From: Apophysomyces variabilis
Lineage: Eukaryota; Mucoromycota; Mucoromycetes; Mucorales; Mucoraceae
Reading direction: 5' to 3'
DNA: 58,975 bases
Assembly (NCBI GenBank): GCA_002749535.1
Contig: MZZL01000407.1
Location: forward strand, 85,333 to 144,307
Numbering within the stretch: the first letter of the stretch is position 1; the number at the start of each line of letters is the position of its first letter. Shown here piece by piece: positions 45,468 to 55,702 of the stretch. The translations under genes and the position numbers were made by a program. Under the pieces are notes generated by a model, which was not told where the DNA came from, did not search any database, and worked only from the letters and a program-made list of their open reading frames with translations.

Positions 45468-46016
45468 ATGTCTTTGACACAACGTATGTTCTCTGATGCC
45501 TTCCGTGATATGAGTCGGGCTTTTGCTATGCTGGATGAACCTTTGTGGAACGCAGCCCGTCGATCCGCTGTCGCTTTTCGCTATCCGGCCACAGATCTGA
45601 AGGAAACAGCCACGGCGTATGAACTTCGAGCCGAAGTGCCTGGTGTGAAGAAGGAAGACATTGAAATCGAATTAGCAGACAACAATACCTTGATCCTTCG
45701 AGGATCCGTCCAACACAGTAGCGAGACGTCGTCCGCTCAACAAGCGTCATCACAGGAAGCCGGTACGTCAGTCGAATCAGCTGAAGGAGCAGCTGAAGGA
45801 GCAGGAGGAGAAGCGCAAGGAAGAGCTGTTGTCCAAGCATCCGAGCAGACCCCCCATTGGTGGACCAACGAACGTATGCGAGGCACTTTCCGAAGATCAT
45901 TTACTTTTCCTACCTCAGTGGATGCCGAGGCCATCAAGGCTTCTTGTCAAGACGGTATTTTAACCATCACGGTCCCGAAATCTGGAAAGAGCACAACACG
46001 TATTTCCATTGATTAG
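45468..46016 (+). CDS. Small heat-shock protein (Hsp20/alpha-crystallin), 182 aa
   Basis: Single exon, as usual for heat-induced genes. The alpha-crystallin domain begins YPATDLKETATAYELRAEVP, GVKKEDIEIELADNNTLIL, then RGTFRRSFTFPTSVDAEAIK and QDGILTITVPK. A ~65-residue Ala/Gln/Glu/Gly-rich insertion (about residues 86-135) sits in the loop between the beta strands, longer than in bacterial or plant Hsp20 but common in fungal Hsp30-type proteins. The C-terminal tail has no classical I-x-I motif, only RISID. It acts as an ATP-independent chaperone oligomer. The upstream heat-shock elements make heat regulation likely. Confidence 0.95.
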   Translation: MSLTQRMFSDAFRDMSRAFAMLDEPLWNAARRSAVAFRYPATDLKETATAYELRAEVPGVKKEDIEIELADNNTLILRGSVQHSSETSSAQQASSQEAGTSVESAEGAAEGAGGEAQGRAVVQASEQTPHWWTNERMRGTFRRSFTFPTSVDAEAIKASCQDGILTITVPKSGKSTTRISID

Positions 46017-46270
46017 GGATGTATATCTTAAGATGGATGACGAAAAAATGATGATGTTTTCTTATTTTCTTTTCTTGTTTGTAACTGTATCCTTCCACCT
46101 GCACATTAAAAAAAGATTTATGTAATAAATACAAATTGGCTTCCTTTTGTCATTTATGCTCTCTTCTCTTTCTCTCTCTTTATGATTTCATAGTAAGGCG
46201 AATCATCGTCTTTTACGCAAAAAAAAAACGGATTTTTCCTTTTATTATAGTTGACTCCGAACGTGGATGA

Positions 46271-47314
46271 ATGAGGAGCCTACGATTTCCAAATCGGGCA
46301 ATTATTTTTCTTTGCCTTTTGCTTTCCTCACATCGTGCGTGTTGTGTTTTTCTTTACATGTCCCCGTTCTCAACAGAATTATTGGTGGGCATTGCAGCCG
46401 CAGCCGTAAACTATGCTGCCACCTTCCGTCTGCCACCCACAGAACTCTTGAAAGATCCGGTCACCACTTTGTCCACAGCAATCCCTACCTTAATCGTGGC
46501 TCATCTCTCATTGTTGGTCTTGTCAGCAGCCCTACGTCGATCATTAGACCATGTCGCCGTAAGCTCTTTATTTCGCGTTTCACCACCAAAAGAAAAAAAC
46601 CTAAAGTTCTCCCAACCAAAATGCAACCCAAGTCCTCTCTAGGCTACGCTGTTCTTAGCATTGCCATAGTTACCTTGATCATATACGGCCTTACTGTATT
46701 ATTTGGCGCACCCTTACTCACGTAAGAAAATAATGAAAAGTTCGATGTTCTTGTTTCTTTTCTTCTGCTTCATTACTAATGCATCATTCCGGTCTTTGAC
46801 AGAAAATTTTACCACACACTGGCGTTTTCGTCCTATCTAGCCATTCTTAGTTTAGGACCCGCCTTTGCATCGTTGATGCCTAGCAATCTCAGTACATGGA
46901 TCAAAGTCTTCATTCAACATTGGTAAGGAAAACTTAGGAACGATAGAAACGAGATAGCGTAAATGATCGGCCTAACTTTTATTTTTCCTTTCCAGCCCAA
47001 GTACGGTCCCTGAAATTTATGCTTATACCCAAGTGGTTTGTACTCTCTCAGGTGCATGGATTGGCGCTATTGTTCTTCCGCTGGATTGGGAACGGGATTG
47101 GCAGGTAAGTAGAAAAGAGAGATGAAGTATTGCTTTGTTTGCGGTAGCCAACTAGACCTTTTTTTTTGTTTTATTATCTTCCCTTTTAACGTTTTTCAAG
47201 GCATGGCCGATATCCTGTGTGATCTCTAGTTTCCTTGGGCATATTGTAGGCGTCATTGCAGGCTTTGGATGGACTGCCTTCAAACAAGTATTCAGCAAAA
47301 AGAAAAATGAATAA
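46271..47314 (+). CDS. GPI11: PIG-F/GPI11 (GPI ethanolamine-phosphate transfer), frameshift at an A7 run
   Basis: Exons ~46271-46721, 46803-46922, 46996-47104 and 47201-47314 encode a polytopic protein of the PIG-F family, the ER partner of PIG-O/GPI7-type transferases that add ethanolamine phosphate to GPI anchors. Hydrophobic helices: LLVGIAAAAVNYAATF, LIVAHLSLLVLSAAL, LGYAVLSIAIVTLIIYGLTV, LAFSSYLAILSLG, VVCTLSGAWIGAIVLPLDW and ISCVISSFLGHIVGVIAGFG. The block LPLDWERDWQ-AWPISC matches the family. Odd: in exon 1 the N-terminal half and the TM3 region are in different frames. The switch lies at or near AGAAAAAAAC (A7 at 46593-46599); one more A would give PPKEKKPKVLPTK continuously. No intron of acceptable phase resolves it. 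The start could be ATG 46271 or the later in-frame ATG 46358 (MSPFSTELLVG). Confidence 0.8.
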
Positions 47315-47539
47315 AAAAACAAACAGAAAAAAGGTTTGATTACAGCAATCTCGATGAAATGAAAATAGCAAGCAAATATCGTAAAGGAAAAAAAGGTTAA
47401 AAAACGGATTACATGTACAATGCAGAGGTTTAGGAAGAGACAGGGGAAAGGTTTGGACGAGGATGAAGGCGGGAGTGGGGGTAAAATAGGTTGAATAAAA
47501 GAAAAACATAAAGACTAGAAAAAATATACATTGAGAAGG

Positions 47540-49870
47540 TTAGCGATGGGTAGACTTATCCTCCTCTGCAGTGGATGACGCAGGTTCGTCTTCTTTCGAT
47601 TCTTCATAGATGGATCTCTTGGGCATAACCACGTTTTTATCGTTAAATATCCTACCGAGGTTGTTGATCCACATTTTTCGTTTTTCCATCGCATAGACAA
47701 CGTTCTCAGATAACGTTGATCTTGGAGCAGAGGTCGTCTTTCGCTTCTTGGACTTTTGGATACGCTAGAGAAAACGAAGATAGTCTATCAGTAACGCCAA
47801 GTTATTCTAATCCTATACAAGAACTTTACAAATCGCTTTAGATAGCATTGCTCAATCTGACTGTCAAGCTCATCTAATACTTGACGGTACTGGTCGTATT
47901 GTAGCTGACAATCCACCACTTTTAACAGTCTGCCCTTGCGAAATTCGTTCATCTTGACTTGTTCCTTTAGTTCACGTCCCAGTCGCCGAAGTTCAGCACA
48001 TATCTGGTCATCTTCTCTTGCATTGAAATCGACCTATGCCATAAATACTAAGCCCACCGACTCTATAGCAGATAAACAAAGGAAATCCAACCTCGTCTTC
48101 TCCGAATAACCCACTATAGCGTAGCTCCCGTTTCAATCTTTCCTCAAATTCTACAATTCCAACAGGAGGAGCATTCGATAGCTCGACAATAGTTCTTCCC
48201 TCAAAATCATTCTCGGTGTCTACCATTGTGTCCAAGCTCGTGATTTCGTCCGATTCTCCTTCATCAGTGGAATGGTCAAGCGGACCGACTGCTGCTTCCG
48301 GAACCAAGCTACTCAACAACCTCTCTGTCAACCGTCCACAACTTAGATCCTCGCTTAATAAATAATCGTCCGTCAACGGAATATTAGACCCAAGATACTT
48401 GACTCGATCTGCGGAATGTGCCGCATGATCATACGAGCTTTGCCGTGAACTAGATGGTCGGTGACCTGGGGGCAAATTGCGATCTTCTTCTGCCCATACT
48501 TCTTCATAATAACGACCCAAGGGCGGAATAACGTAAGGTTGCGTACTATCACCCTTCAAGACAAGAGAGAAGAGTTAAAACAGAATAAGGGGTACACGGA
48601 TTTATTTTCTCATAGCTAGTATACACCAACCTACCTTACTCATTAAAAATTCCCTGTCTTCCTCTGTAATCGGACGAAAATAAGGTTCAATTGCACTCCA
48701 GAAAGTCATCAATGGTATTTGGTCTTTTGGTTTGACCCGGACAAAGTCAACATCGTTATTGTTATTGTTATTATGCGAGGATTTTGCCTTGACTTGACCA
48801 GGGGACGAATGGCTGCTGCCTATGTCCCCATTCCCAAATGACTGATGTCGCGGATTTCCCGAGGATCCTTTCAAGGATCCTTTCTTTTTCTTCAAATAGT
48901 TAGATAACTATGCCCAAACTTCAATTTAGAAACGCTTGATCGAACAGATAACCTTATTATACTCTCGATCCTACATACCTCTGAGGATTTTGGTGTGTTT
49001 TTCGAATCACGAGACGACGGTGGCGACATGCTTCGCGATAACAGGGGTGGCGCGCCATCCACCTTTTTGAGCTTAACAATATGGTGTGGGGATTCACTGC
49101 GACTAGCTGACACAATCGGCAGAACGGAGAGCAAAGTATCTCGCGTGAGTCCTCAGAAAAACGCAAGTAATGGTTTACCATTTTTATGGTCATCATCTGT
49201 AGTGTCCGTGTCTTCTCGTCGCCGTCGTCGCCTCAATGCCTCCAGTGCCCTGAAGAAAAGGAAAATGAAACAGAATGTATGAGAAGCTTTTGCTCTGGCA
49301 TGCATATGACAAGACTTACGCATATCTATCCATTTGATTCCTTGACACGGATGAAGATGAGTGTACCATATCCATTGAGTCATCTGCTGACTCGCTTAGG
49401 TTATTAATAAAACAAAGATATTTTATTTCTCACCTGTTTCTTGTTTTGTGCCCATCCTTTCATAGATAGCACCAGCGCTTTTACCGGGTGCTTTCTTTTC
49501 GGAAGGGCCTAAAAAAGCCATAGATAAGAAACAGAAAAAGTTGAAAGTTGTAAATAGGGCTGCTTTGGCAGACTAGAACAATTGTTTCTGATGACAAGCT
49601 CCCAAACGTACCAGTGGATTCGAGTATCATCACATTCTTCTCCAGGTGATTCAAATCATGTTCTAAGTTTTTTATTCGTGCCCCTGCCTGAGGCAATAAG
49701 TGCTCCAAATCCTTTTTCAGGCTGATTAAATCTTCGGATTCAGGGATAGCGCCCAATGCGGAGGGAACATGAGACGTCGTAGATGAATTCCTAAAGTGTT
49801 TGTAAAGGGCCGTGGTGGATGCTGATACCGACGTTGGCGGGATATACTGACGCGTCAACTCAGTGTCCAT
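47540..49870 (-). CDS. NGG1: ADA3/NGG1, SAGA-type histone acetyltransferase subunit
   Basis: Nine exons (49870-49612, 49508-49434, 49386-49320, 49249-49179, 49139-48979, 48889-48635, 48553-48092, 48033-47830, 47764-47540) give ~592 aa in frame. N-terminal coiled coil: DLISLKKDLEHLLPQAGARI. A Ser/Asn/Lys-rich linker follows, then the ADA3 core: DQIPLMTFWSAIEPYFRPIT, PYVIPPLGRYYEEVWAEEDR, ERLKRELRYSGLFGEDE and VDFNAREDDQICAELRRLGR. ADA3 links Gcn5 and Ada2 in SAGA/ADA complexes and stimulates nucleosomal histone H3 acetylation in the nucleus. The protein may be longer at the N-terminus: coding-like sequence at 50120-49975 (QPLKYCKVDCTDDIAVTAQP) could be an upstream exon, but its standard donor does not keep frame. 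Confidence 0.9.
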
Positions 49871-49974
49871 TTCGAGAAATATCCTCTGCTAGATCCTGTA
49901 ATCGTCGAAGCATAAATTAATGGAGGCACACCATTTCCGTACATGAAACCTTACCTTGGGGATGCAGACCTAGC

Positions 49975-50120
49975 GGTTGGGCAGTCACGGCTATGTCATC
50001 AGTGCAATCCACTTTACAATATTTTAACGGTTGGCTGAGGACCTTTTTTGCGTCAACTGAATGGTCGTGTATGCGTTGGCTGACCGACGGGTGAGTAGCA
50101 CTTTGGTGAATGTACCTCAT
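49975..50120 (-). CDS. Probable upstream exon of ADA3
   Basis: From an ATG at ~50120 (MRYIHQSATHPSVSQR) this minus-strand frame looks coding and ends at a GTAAGG. Using that donor with the CTAG acceptor at ~49893 breaks frame. A GTTTCA donor 5 nt further on would keep it (LHPQGK to QRIFLEMDTEL). Either a non-standard donor, an extra short exon, or a regulatory upstream ORF is possible. Confidence 0.4.
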
Positions 50121-50149
50121 CCTGGCTTTATTCAATATCTTTGGTTTTT

Positions 50150-50720
50150 ATCTCTTTGGTCTTGCACTATAACTATCAATTCAGGCAAACAGAGACAGTT
50201 GTCTCATCATGACATGAGTACCTTGCAGTGATTGAAAAAAAATATACGTAACCAGCATTATGTTGGTAATAAATCATTTTCTTCCTGTGAGGTCCCCCAT
50301 ATTCGGATAGCATGTTGTATCTCTTTTCTTTATCTACTATCTCCACTGTACGGACAATCGCACTTCCAATTGATTACGAGTTGAACCGATCTTTTTGTTG
50401 TCAATTGTGTATTGTTGATAAGTGTGATACAGAGCTTCCCTTGATGGTGTTGGGTAAGACATCATGACGATGTTTCAGATACGTTCCTTTATCAACGCGT
50501 GTGAAATTGTTGTCGCTTTCTTTTCTTTTTTGGACTTTACTCTTTTGCCAGGACTCGTCCCCCTGTTGGTAAATATACGCGCTTTGGAATTGTACTCTTT
50601 TACCTAGACTGACTTTGCATTGGACAGTGTTCTCGTGGTTGATGCGGTCGAGGTGCCTTCGCCCTCATGGCCCTCCCGCTCCCACTGTTTTTTCTTTCTT
50701 TCTTCTTCCCTCGCCCCAGG
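50150..50720. other. Intergenic region, divergent promoter side of ADA3
   Basis: No supported gene. Pyrimidine-rich tracts at 50680-50715 precede the candidate gene at 50721. Confidence 0.4.
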
Positions 50721-51169
50721 ATGAGCACCAGCACCTCCTCGCGGAGTGTATATGTCCTGGATTGGGATAAGGTGCCTGTAAGTACCTTATCTTTTGTTGA
50801 ATGAGCAATTACATATTGACAACATCTTTCTTTTCCATCTGTAGCTCCTGGTGGCTTTTTTCTTTAGCAAGTTTTTACTTGTTTTTATAAAAAATCTGAA
50901 TACCGTTGGCCATCCTGGATTGGGTGCGCCGCGGTCACCAACCCATGCGTTGGGATTACCCTTCGGGGGTAAGTACATGACGTCAAGTTATCCTTCCATT
51001 TACTAACCATGAATATAACTTTTATGCTACTCGAATGAATTTTGTGTCCTACTGGAAGACCAAGTTGATGTAAGTAAAATATAGTTGCCGCATAATTGAT
51101 TTTACTAAAGACGCGTATTTATCTTAATTTTAGCGCAAACTTGACCATTCCATGAACGTAAAATTCATT
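50721..51169 (+). CDS. Candidate multi-exon gene cut by the DIRS element
   Basis: Possible exons: 50721-50777 (MSTSTSSRSVYVLDWDKVP, GTAAGT donor), 50845-~50969 (LLVAFFFSKFLLVFIKNLN, then PTHALGLPFG, GTAAGT donor), a short exon near 51060-51070 (ACCAAGTTGAT), and 51135-51169 (RKLDHSMNVKFI). These join in frame through the last exon, and donors and acceptors are good for the first two introns. The DIRS element starts exactly after 51169, so the gene model ends there. The middle exon contains one hydrophobic segment, suggesting a membrane protein. Family unknown. It could be a chance series of open segments. Confidence 0.3.
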
Positions 51170-51246
51170 GTATGTCGTACCTAACACAATCCCCGTTGGC
51201 TCCACTCGGACATCGGATGTGGTATAGACCCTTCGGGCCGCGCTAC
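51170..51246. repeat. Left inverted terminal repeat of the DIRS element
   Basis: The outer 55 bp are complementary to the internal region at 53140-53194. The inner core 51215-51246 pairs with 53375-53406 of the right end. Confidence 0.88.
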
Positions 51247-51289
51247 TCTAGATTCTTTCTAGCCACGCAACGTGGGTAAACTATGACAA

Positions 51290-53323
51290 GTGTCCAACAT
51301 GTGGAAACCAATCAAATCCATAATATCCCAATCTCAGAACAAGAACGGATTACCAATACACCACATCGACTTCACACGATTCAAGGCGAAATTCCACGTG
51401 TACGTCGACGCGTCCGACACGGGTTGGGGGATAACGTCCGAAAAATGCAAACAGCAGGTACTGGACCTTGGCCGAAAAAGAAGAATCCATCAATGTCAGG
51501 GAGCTGAAGACGATCTGGTTTGCACTCAAACTACACGGAAAAGACGCAAAAAATTCCCATATTCGACTATTCTCGGACAGCATAACAGCCCTCAAGTATG
51601 CAGCGAAGCACGGAGGTACAACTTCCGTTCGACTACAAGATTTAGCCCTGAGGATACAAGAGACAATCAACAAGTTTCAGATGACGGTGGAATTCCAACA
51701 TGTGCCAGGAAAATTGAATACTCAAGCGGACAAATTGAGCAGACGAAAAACGCCAATATTCGAATGGCGTCTCCCGAAAACGTGGTTCAACTATCTCCAA
51801 CAACGATGGGGAAAGAGGACGATAGACGCGTTTGCAACCAGGCAAAACACACAGCTGAAGAAGTTCTGGAGTTGGTTACCGGATCCGGAGGCATTAGCAA
51901 CGAACACATTTGCACAGGAGTGGCCAAAGAAGGGACTATACTTGAATCCGCCGTGGAAAATGATTCCCCAGGCACTGAGGAAATTCCGAGAGCAGAGAGT
52001 AAAGGAGGCGATCCTGATCACACCATATTGGAAGACTCAGTTTTGGTACCCGATGGTATTGAAACAAACAGACAAGGCACCGATAATCATGCAGCTGAAC
52101 AAGAGGTGGGCGTTAGCCGCCTGGAAATTATCAGGAAAGCCAGGACGGAGAGAGGGTTGGACAAGAGGACCAACGAATTTTTGAACAAGAAAAATCGGGG
52201 AAGAACAAGCAAAACATATGACAACTGCTGGAAACGATATGCAGAATGGTGCGAGAAACAGGTTCCGAAAATAGACCCCAAGGAATATAACTGTCGAAAT
52301 ATTGTCAATTTTCTGATGGACATCAAGGAGTATTCTAGTTCTTATTTAAATATTTTCAGAGCAGCAATCGCGTCAGTGTTTGACGTGATACATCACGACA
52401 AGTTACCAATTGCCAACGACTCCTTGGTCCAAGATTTTTTCAAGGCAAAAGCAAAGAGTGAGGTTGCTTTGCCCTCGACACAACAAGTAGAGACATGGGA
52501 TGTCGACACACTTATTCGATATATCGCGGAACATCTTCAAGACAATCAAGCACTTTCTTTAGACAAGTTACAACGGAAGACAATAGTTTTGTTGTGCATC
52601 GCAACAATGTGGCGGCCCAGATCGGATATTGGAGCTCTCCAATATAGAGATATACACTTCAAGTTTGATAGTGTGAAACAATTACAGGGTATCGAGCTAT
52701 ATATTCGAGAGCCCAAGGAGGCCCAATGGAAAATGTCTAGAATCGGGATGACTACAAGACCAGATTTGTGTCCGTCAAGAACACTACAAGCATTTATTGA
52801 AAGAACGAAACATTTACGCTCGAGACTCCCGGAGGACCACGCGCATATCAACAAACAAGATAAGGTTCACCCACTCAGTGAAGTCTCGGTTGGAAATCTA
52901 GTGAAGGAGACGATGGCGTCAGCATGGATTGATGTGACAATTTACACAGCCCATTCAGTCCGTTCAGTGGTCAGCACAAAGGCAATTTAAATAGGTCTGG
53001 AAGTTTCTGAGGTGAAGAAACACGCTGGTTGGAGCATAGCAGCTTTGACTTTTGAAAAATTTTATTTTAAACCAATCCACCAAGTACATGCAAGCACACA
53101 CATTGTCAACACGATTTTCTGTGGCGATACGGAAGAAATTACCACATCCGATGTCCGAGTGGAGTCAACGGGGATTGTGTTAGGTACGACATACAGTACC
53201 GAAGTTGACGGAAGGAGGACGGAGGATGTGGTGGATCCCAGCCCAAGTTCGAACACAGTAAACTTTCCCTCCCAAGATAAAGCCATAGAAAATCGCATTG
53301 CTTGGCGAAAGAATCTAGAGTAG
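51290..53323 (+). pseudogene. DIRS pol remnant: RNase H, methyltransferase-like domain, tyrosine recombinase
   Basis: RNase H starts FHVYVDASDTGWGI in one frame and, after a one-base shift near 51455, continues YWTLAEKEESINVRELKTIW, HIRLFSDSITALKYA and VPGKLNTQADKLSR. In the same frame a DAM-like domain follows (RTIDAFATRQNTQLKKFWSW, KKGLYLNPPWKMIP, AILITPYWKTQFW). The tyrosine recombinase resumes in the first frame at about 52150 (RGRTSKTYDNCWKRYAEWC), with catalytic Arg in ATMWRPRSDIGAL, the HxxR box in TAHSVRS, then HAGW and the nucleophile Tyr in KFYFKP. A TAA at 52988-52990 separates the HxxR and HAGW boxes. RNase H/methylase and recombinase overlap in different frames, normal for DIRS; the RNase H shift and the TAA are disabling. 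Confidence 0.85.
53140..53232. repeat. Internal complementary region of the DIRS element
   Basis: It joins the complements of the two element ends head to tail around AGT (53195-53197). In the DIRS replication model this region templates closure of the single-stranded circle. It lies inside the 3' part of the recombinase frame. Confidence 0.85.
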
Positions 53324-53374
53324 TAGGATAGGAAATATTTTTTAATTTTATTGGAAGTTAAAACTACGAATAAA

Positions 53375-53433
53375 GTAGCGCGGCCCGAAGGCTCTATACC
53401 ACATCCTCCGTCCTCCCTTCCGTCAACTTTGGT
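53375..53433. repeat. Right inverted terminal repeat of the DIRS element
   Basis: Core 53375-53406 is inverted relative to 51215-51246. The outer part to 53433 is complementary to 53197-53232, apart from one extra C and one substitution. Confidence 0.88.
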
Positions 53434-53436
53434 ATT

Positions 53437-54761
53437 AGAGTAACGTAAAATAATATTCAATAGACAGTAAATTTCGACTCGATTTAATGCAGCTTCATGA
53501 GGAAACAATAGTGCAAGTTACAATGGTGGAGCTGTCTAATATAATCTCAACCATCAATAATTTCGATCTTTGAATGGTCCCTTCAGTGCTGAAATTGCTG
53601 GAGAGATATCGTCGGCTGTTTTCCAGTAGTCTCAGACTGCAGCGATAGCAATTCTTGTAAATCGCTCCACACTTTCACCTAACCTTCCTTTCTGCTATGG
53701 GTTGCGTCCTCGAACGCTCAAATGCTAATAAACTTTCGTTTATTCCTGCGATCCAGACATGTTAAATGTCCATTAGGTTTCCACACGCCAAACGCCATGT
53801 TCAGCAAAATCGGTTTAAACAAAGCTAAGGAATGTCATGAACATAACTCTTCTCCGTCAAACTCTACAGTTGGGCAAGGGAGAGTGCGAATCGTGCATGC
53901 CAGAATATTATCAGCAAAGGATATTGGCAGGCTGAAAATAAAAAACTATAAAATTCTTCTGCTTGTGGGTATGTTTAACAGGTTTAGATACACGAGTTCA
54001 GGATATGTTCACAAGGATAAATGACGAGAATATCGCAGTTCAATAACCTATTTCCAATGGCCATATACACATGTTGGTGGAAGTGTAAAAAATAAGTTTT
54101 GTGCACATCAAAAGAAAAGCACGCGTTATTACTGCACCGAGATTAGCAAGTCCCTCCTGACCGGCCAGTTTATGCACGTTTTAAGCAATAGCATATAAGC
54201 CAAATCTAAGTCAAGGCTAAAGTCTTAAAGAGGCAGCATCAACAATCACCAGAAGTACGCCTCTTATTTATGTATGTACCTGAGCCAGAAGCAAAATGGA
54301 ATGTGTGTGTATTGATTGTTTAAGTTGTTTTCGGCTTAAATTTGCAATCTATAGTTAAAGCTTCCATTGAATACATAGGAATGTTCAGTGGCATCATGAA
54401 TACTTTTATGCTCAGTTGTACTATAAATCTTTCGTCAAACAACTAGTAACCAGTAATCACACCATATCGTTGAATTCATGCAACTGTGTTAGTAGCGAAT
54501 AACATAGTGCTCTTCTCAATTGGATCATGATCGTGCAAGTTAGAAGCAACTGAACACAATCACATATATACAATGTGATAAACTAAGGCTAAATGACTAG
54601 GATGCCTAGTGATAGCGTGTCGTAGTCCAACAAAATGTTCAAATCCGCATTTCCTTACAGAATCTGGTTCCCCCTGTGACTACTATTTCCATATCAGAGA
54701 CTGCGATCCCCAAAACTGTACACTTTTTTTTTGTTGTTTTCTTTGTTTCCTCGATCGCACA
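53437..54761. other. Intergenic region right of the DIRS element
   Basis: A coding-like frame at 53478-53572 (FRLDLMQLHEETIVQVTMVE, then ELSNIISTINNFDL, stop) could be the 3' part of the gene interrupted by the DIRS element, but I could not join it in frame. The rest holds no supported gene. Confidence 0.4.
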
Positions 54762-55348
54762 ATGGCAGCAACCACAGCCCCTCGTGATGTCAAAGAAGCA
54801 GTCGCAGGTGTCGTAGATACCCAAAATAAGCGTGTCTCAGGTAAGAGGAAGAATCCACAAAAGCTGATATTGATGGCAGAACTTGGCTTTTATGATCAAC
54901 AGGCAAGTCTTGGAAGATCCAAAAGACGCCTACCGTCCGTGCGCAAAAGGCCAAATCACTTCGACGAACTTGGGAACAGCGTTCGCAAGAACGGGCGAGA
55001 ATTCAAGCTGTGAAGACGCTGGAAAAGCAAATGAAAGATGAAAAGCAAGCCGAAAAAGATGTACGTTATCGATGCGATAGACCTGCCTCAAAGAAGGAAT
55101 GGATACTAACGGAAAAAAAAATTGGTAATGTAGAGAAAACGCCAGATTACATTGGAACGTAAGAAGATCAAGGAAGAGAAAGAACGAATGGAACAACTGG
55201 CAGCAAAGGTACGTATAAGAAAAATGACCTGTAGGGGGGGGGGAAGCAAACTGCTGGATAAACCAACTAAATTTTCCAAACTTAGATGTCTGCAAAACGC
55301 TTGCAGAGATTGAAGAAAAGAGAGGCTAGAAAGAAAGCAAGAGTCTAA
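54762..55348 (+). CDS. CGR1: CGR1-like rRNA-processing protein, ~124 aa
   Basis: Four exons (54762-54840, 54903-55060, 55134-55208, 55286-55348) join in frame. The start MAATTAPRDVKEAVAGVV is followed by the family signature VSGKSWKIQKTPT, then RRTWEQRSQERARIQAVKTL, a long basic coiled coil (ERKKIKEEKERMEQLAAK) and the terminal MSAKRLQRLKKREARKKARV. CGR1 is a small nucleolar coiled-coil protein needed for 60S pre-rRNA processing. Length (yeast 120 aa) and motif order fit. It is another ribosome-assembly gene in this window besides SDA1 and FCF1, but independently transcribed. Confidence 0.92.
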
Positions 55349-55702
55349 AGGTCATGTTGGCTTCTTCTTCGTTATCTTGTTTTTTTCTTTTACTTCTCCG
55401 TTGTTCTTCCCGTTCCGTTCAAAGTTCAACTTGTGTAAATACCATAATCTGCATTTATTTTTAACCTACTTTTTATTTCGGTTTGATCTCCTGTTGGCGC
55501 TATTTGACATATATGATCGAGGCGGCAATCTGTAACCCGTTACTTATTCAATGCTGAGTTGCTCGATGTTGTGCTGACTTTTGGCAATCGTTGAAAGAAA
55601 ACATCTGAAGTATTTTATCCAAACCGTAAGCATTTAGCAGCAGTAATATTTTCCTCAACACAGAATTGTACAGTTTTATTAACGCTAGGGGAGTTTTAGG
55701 GT
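55349..55702. other. Convergent 3' intergenic region
   Basis: 3' sequences of CGR1 (plus) and the uL22m gene (minus). No gene. Confidence 0.5.

Larger units (their letters stand above)
51170..53433 (+). mobile_element. DIRS-type tyrosine-recombinase retrotransposon, internally deleted
   Basis: Structure seen: a 32-bp inverted terminal core (51215-51246 against 53375-53406, one mismatch); unique outer arms; and an internal complementary region at 53140-53232 whose left half (53140-53194) is the reverse complement of the element's left end (51170-51224), and whose right half (53197-53232) is the reverse complement of its right end (53398-53434). This is the DIRS-1 layout. ATT flanks both ends (51167-51169 and 53434-53436). 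The coding part has RNase H, a methyltransferase-like DAM domain and a tyrosine recombinase, but gag and the reverse transcriptase proper are missing, so the 2.26-kb copy is a deletion derivative. Confidence 0.92.

Noticed and set aside
46559..46606. A 48-nt intron (GTAAGC ... CTAAAG) to fix the PIG-F frame
   Set aside because: Its length is a multiple of three, so removal does not change frame; it also lacks a usable branch point.
53722..54024. 100-codon plus-strand frame right of the DIRS element
   Set aside because: Starts from an unremarkable context, basic low-conservation composition, no recognisable motif.
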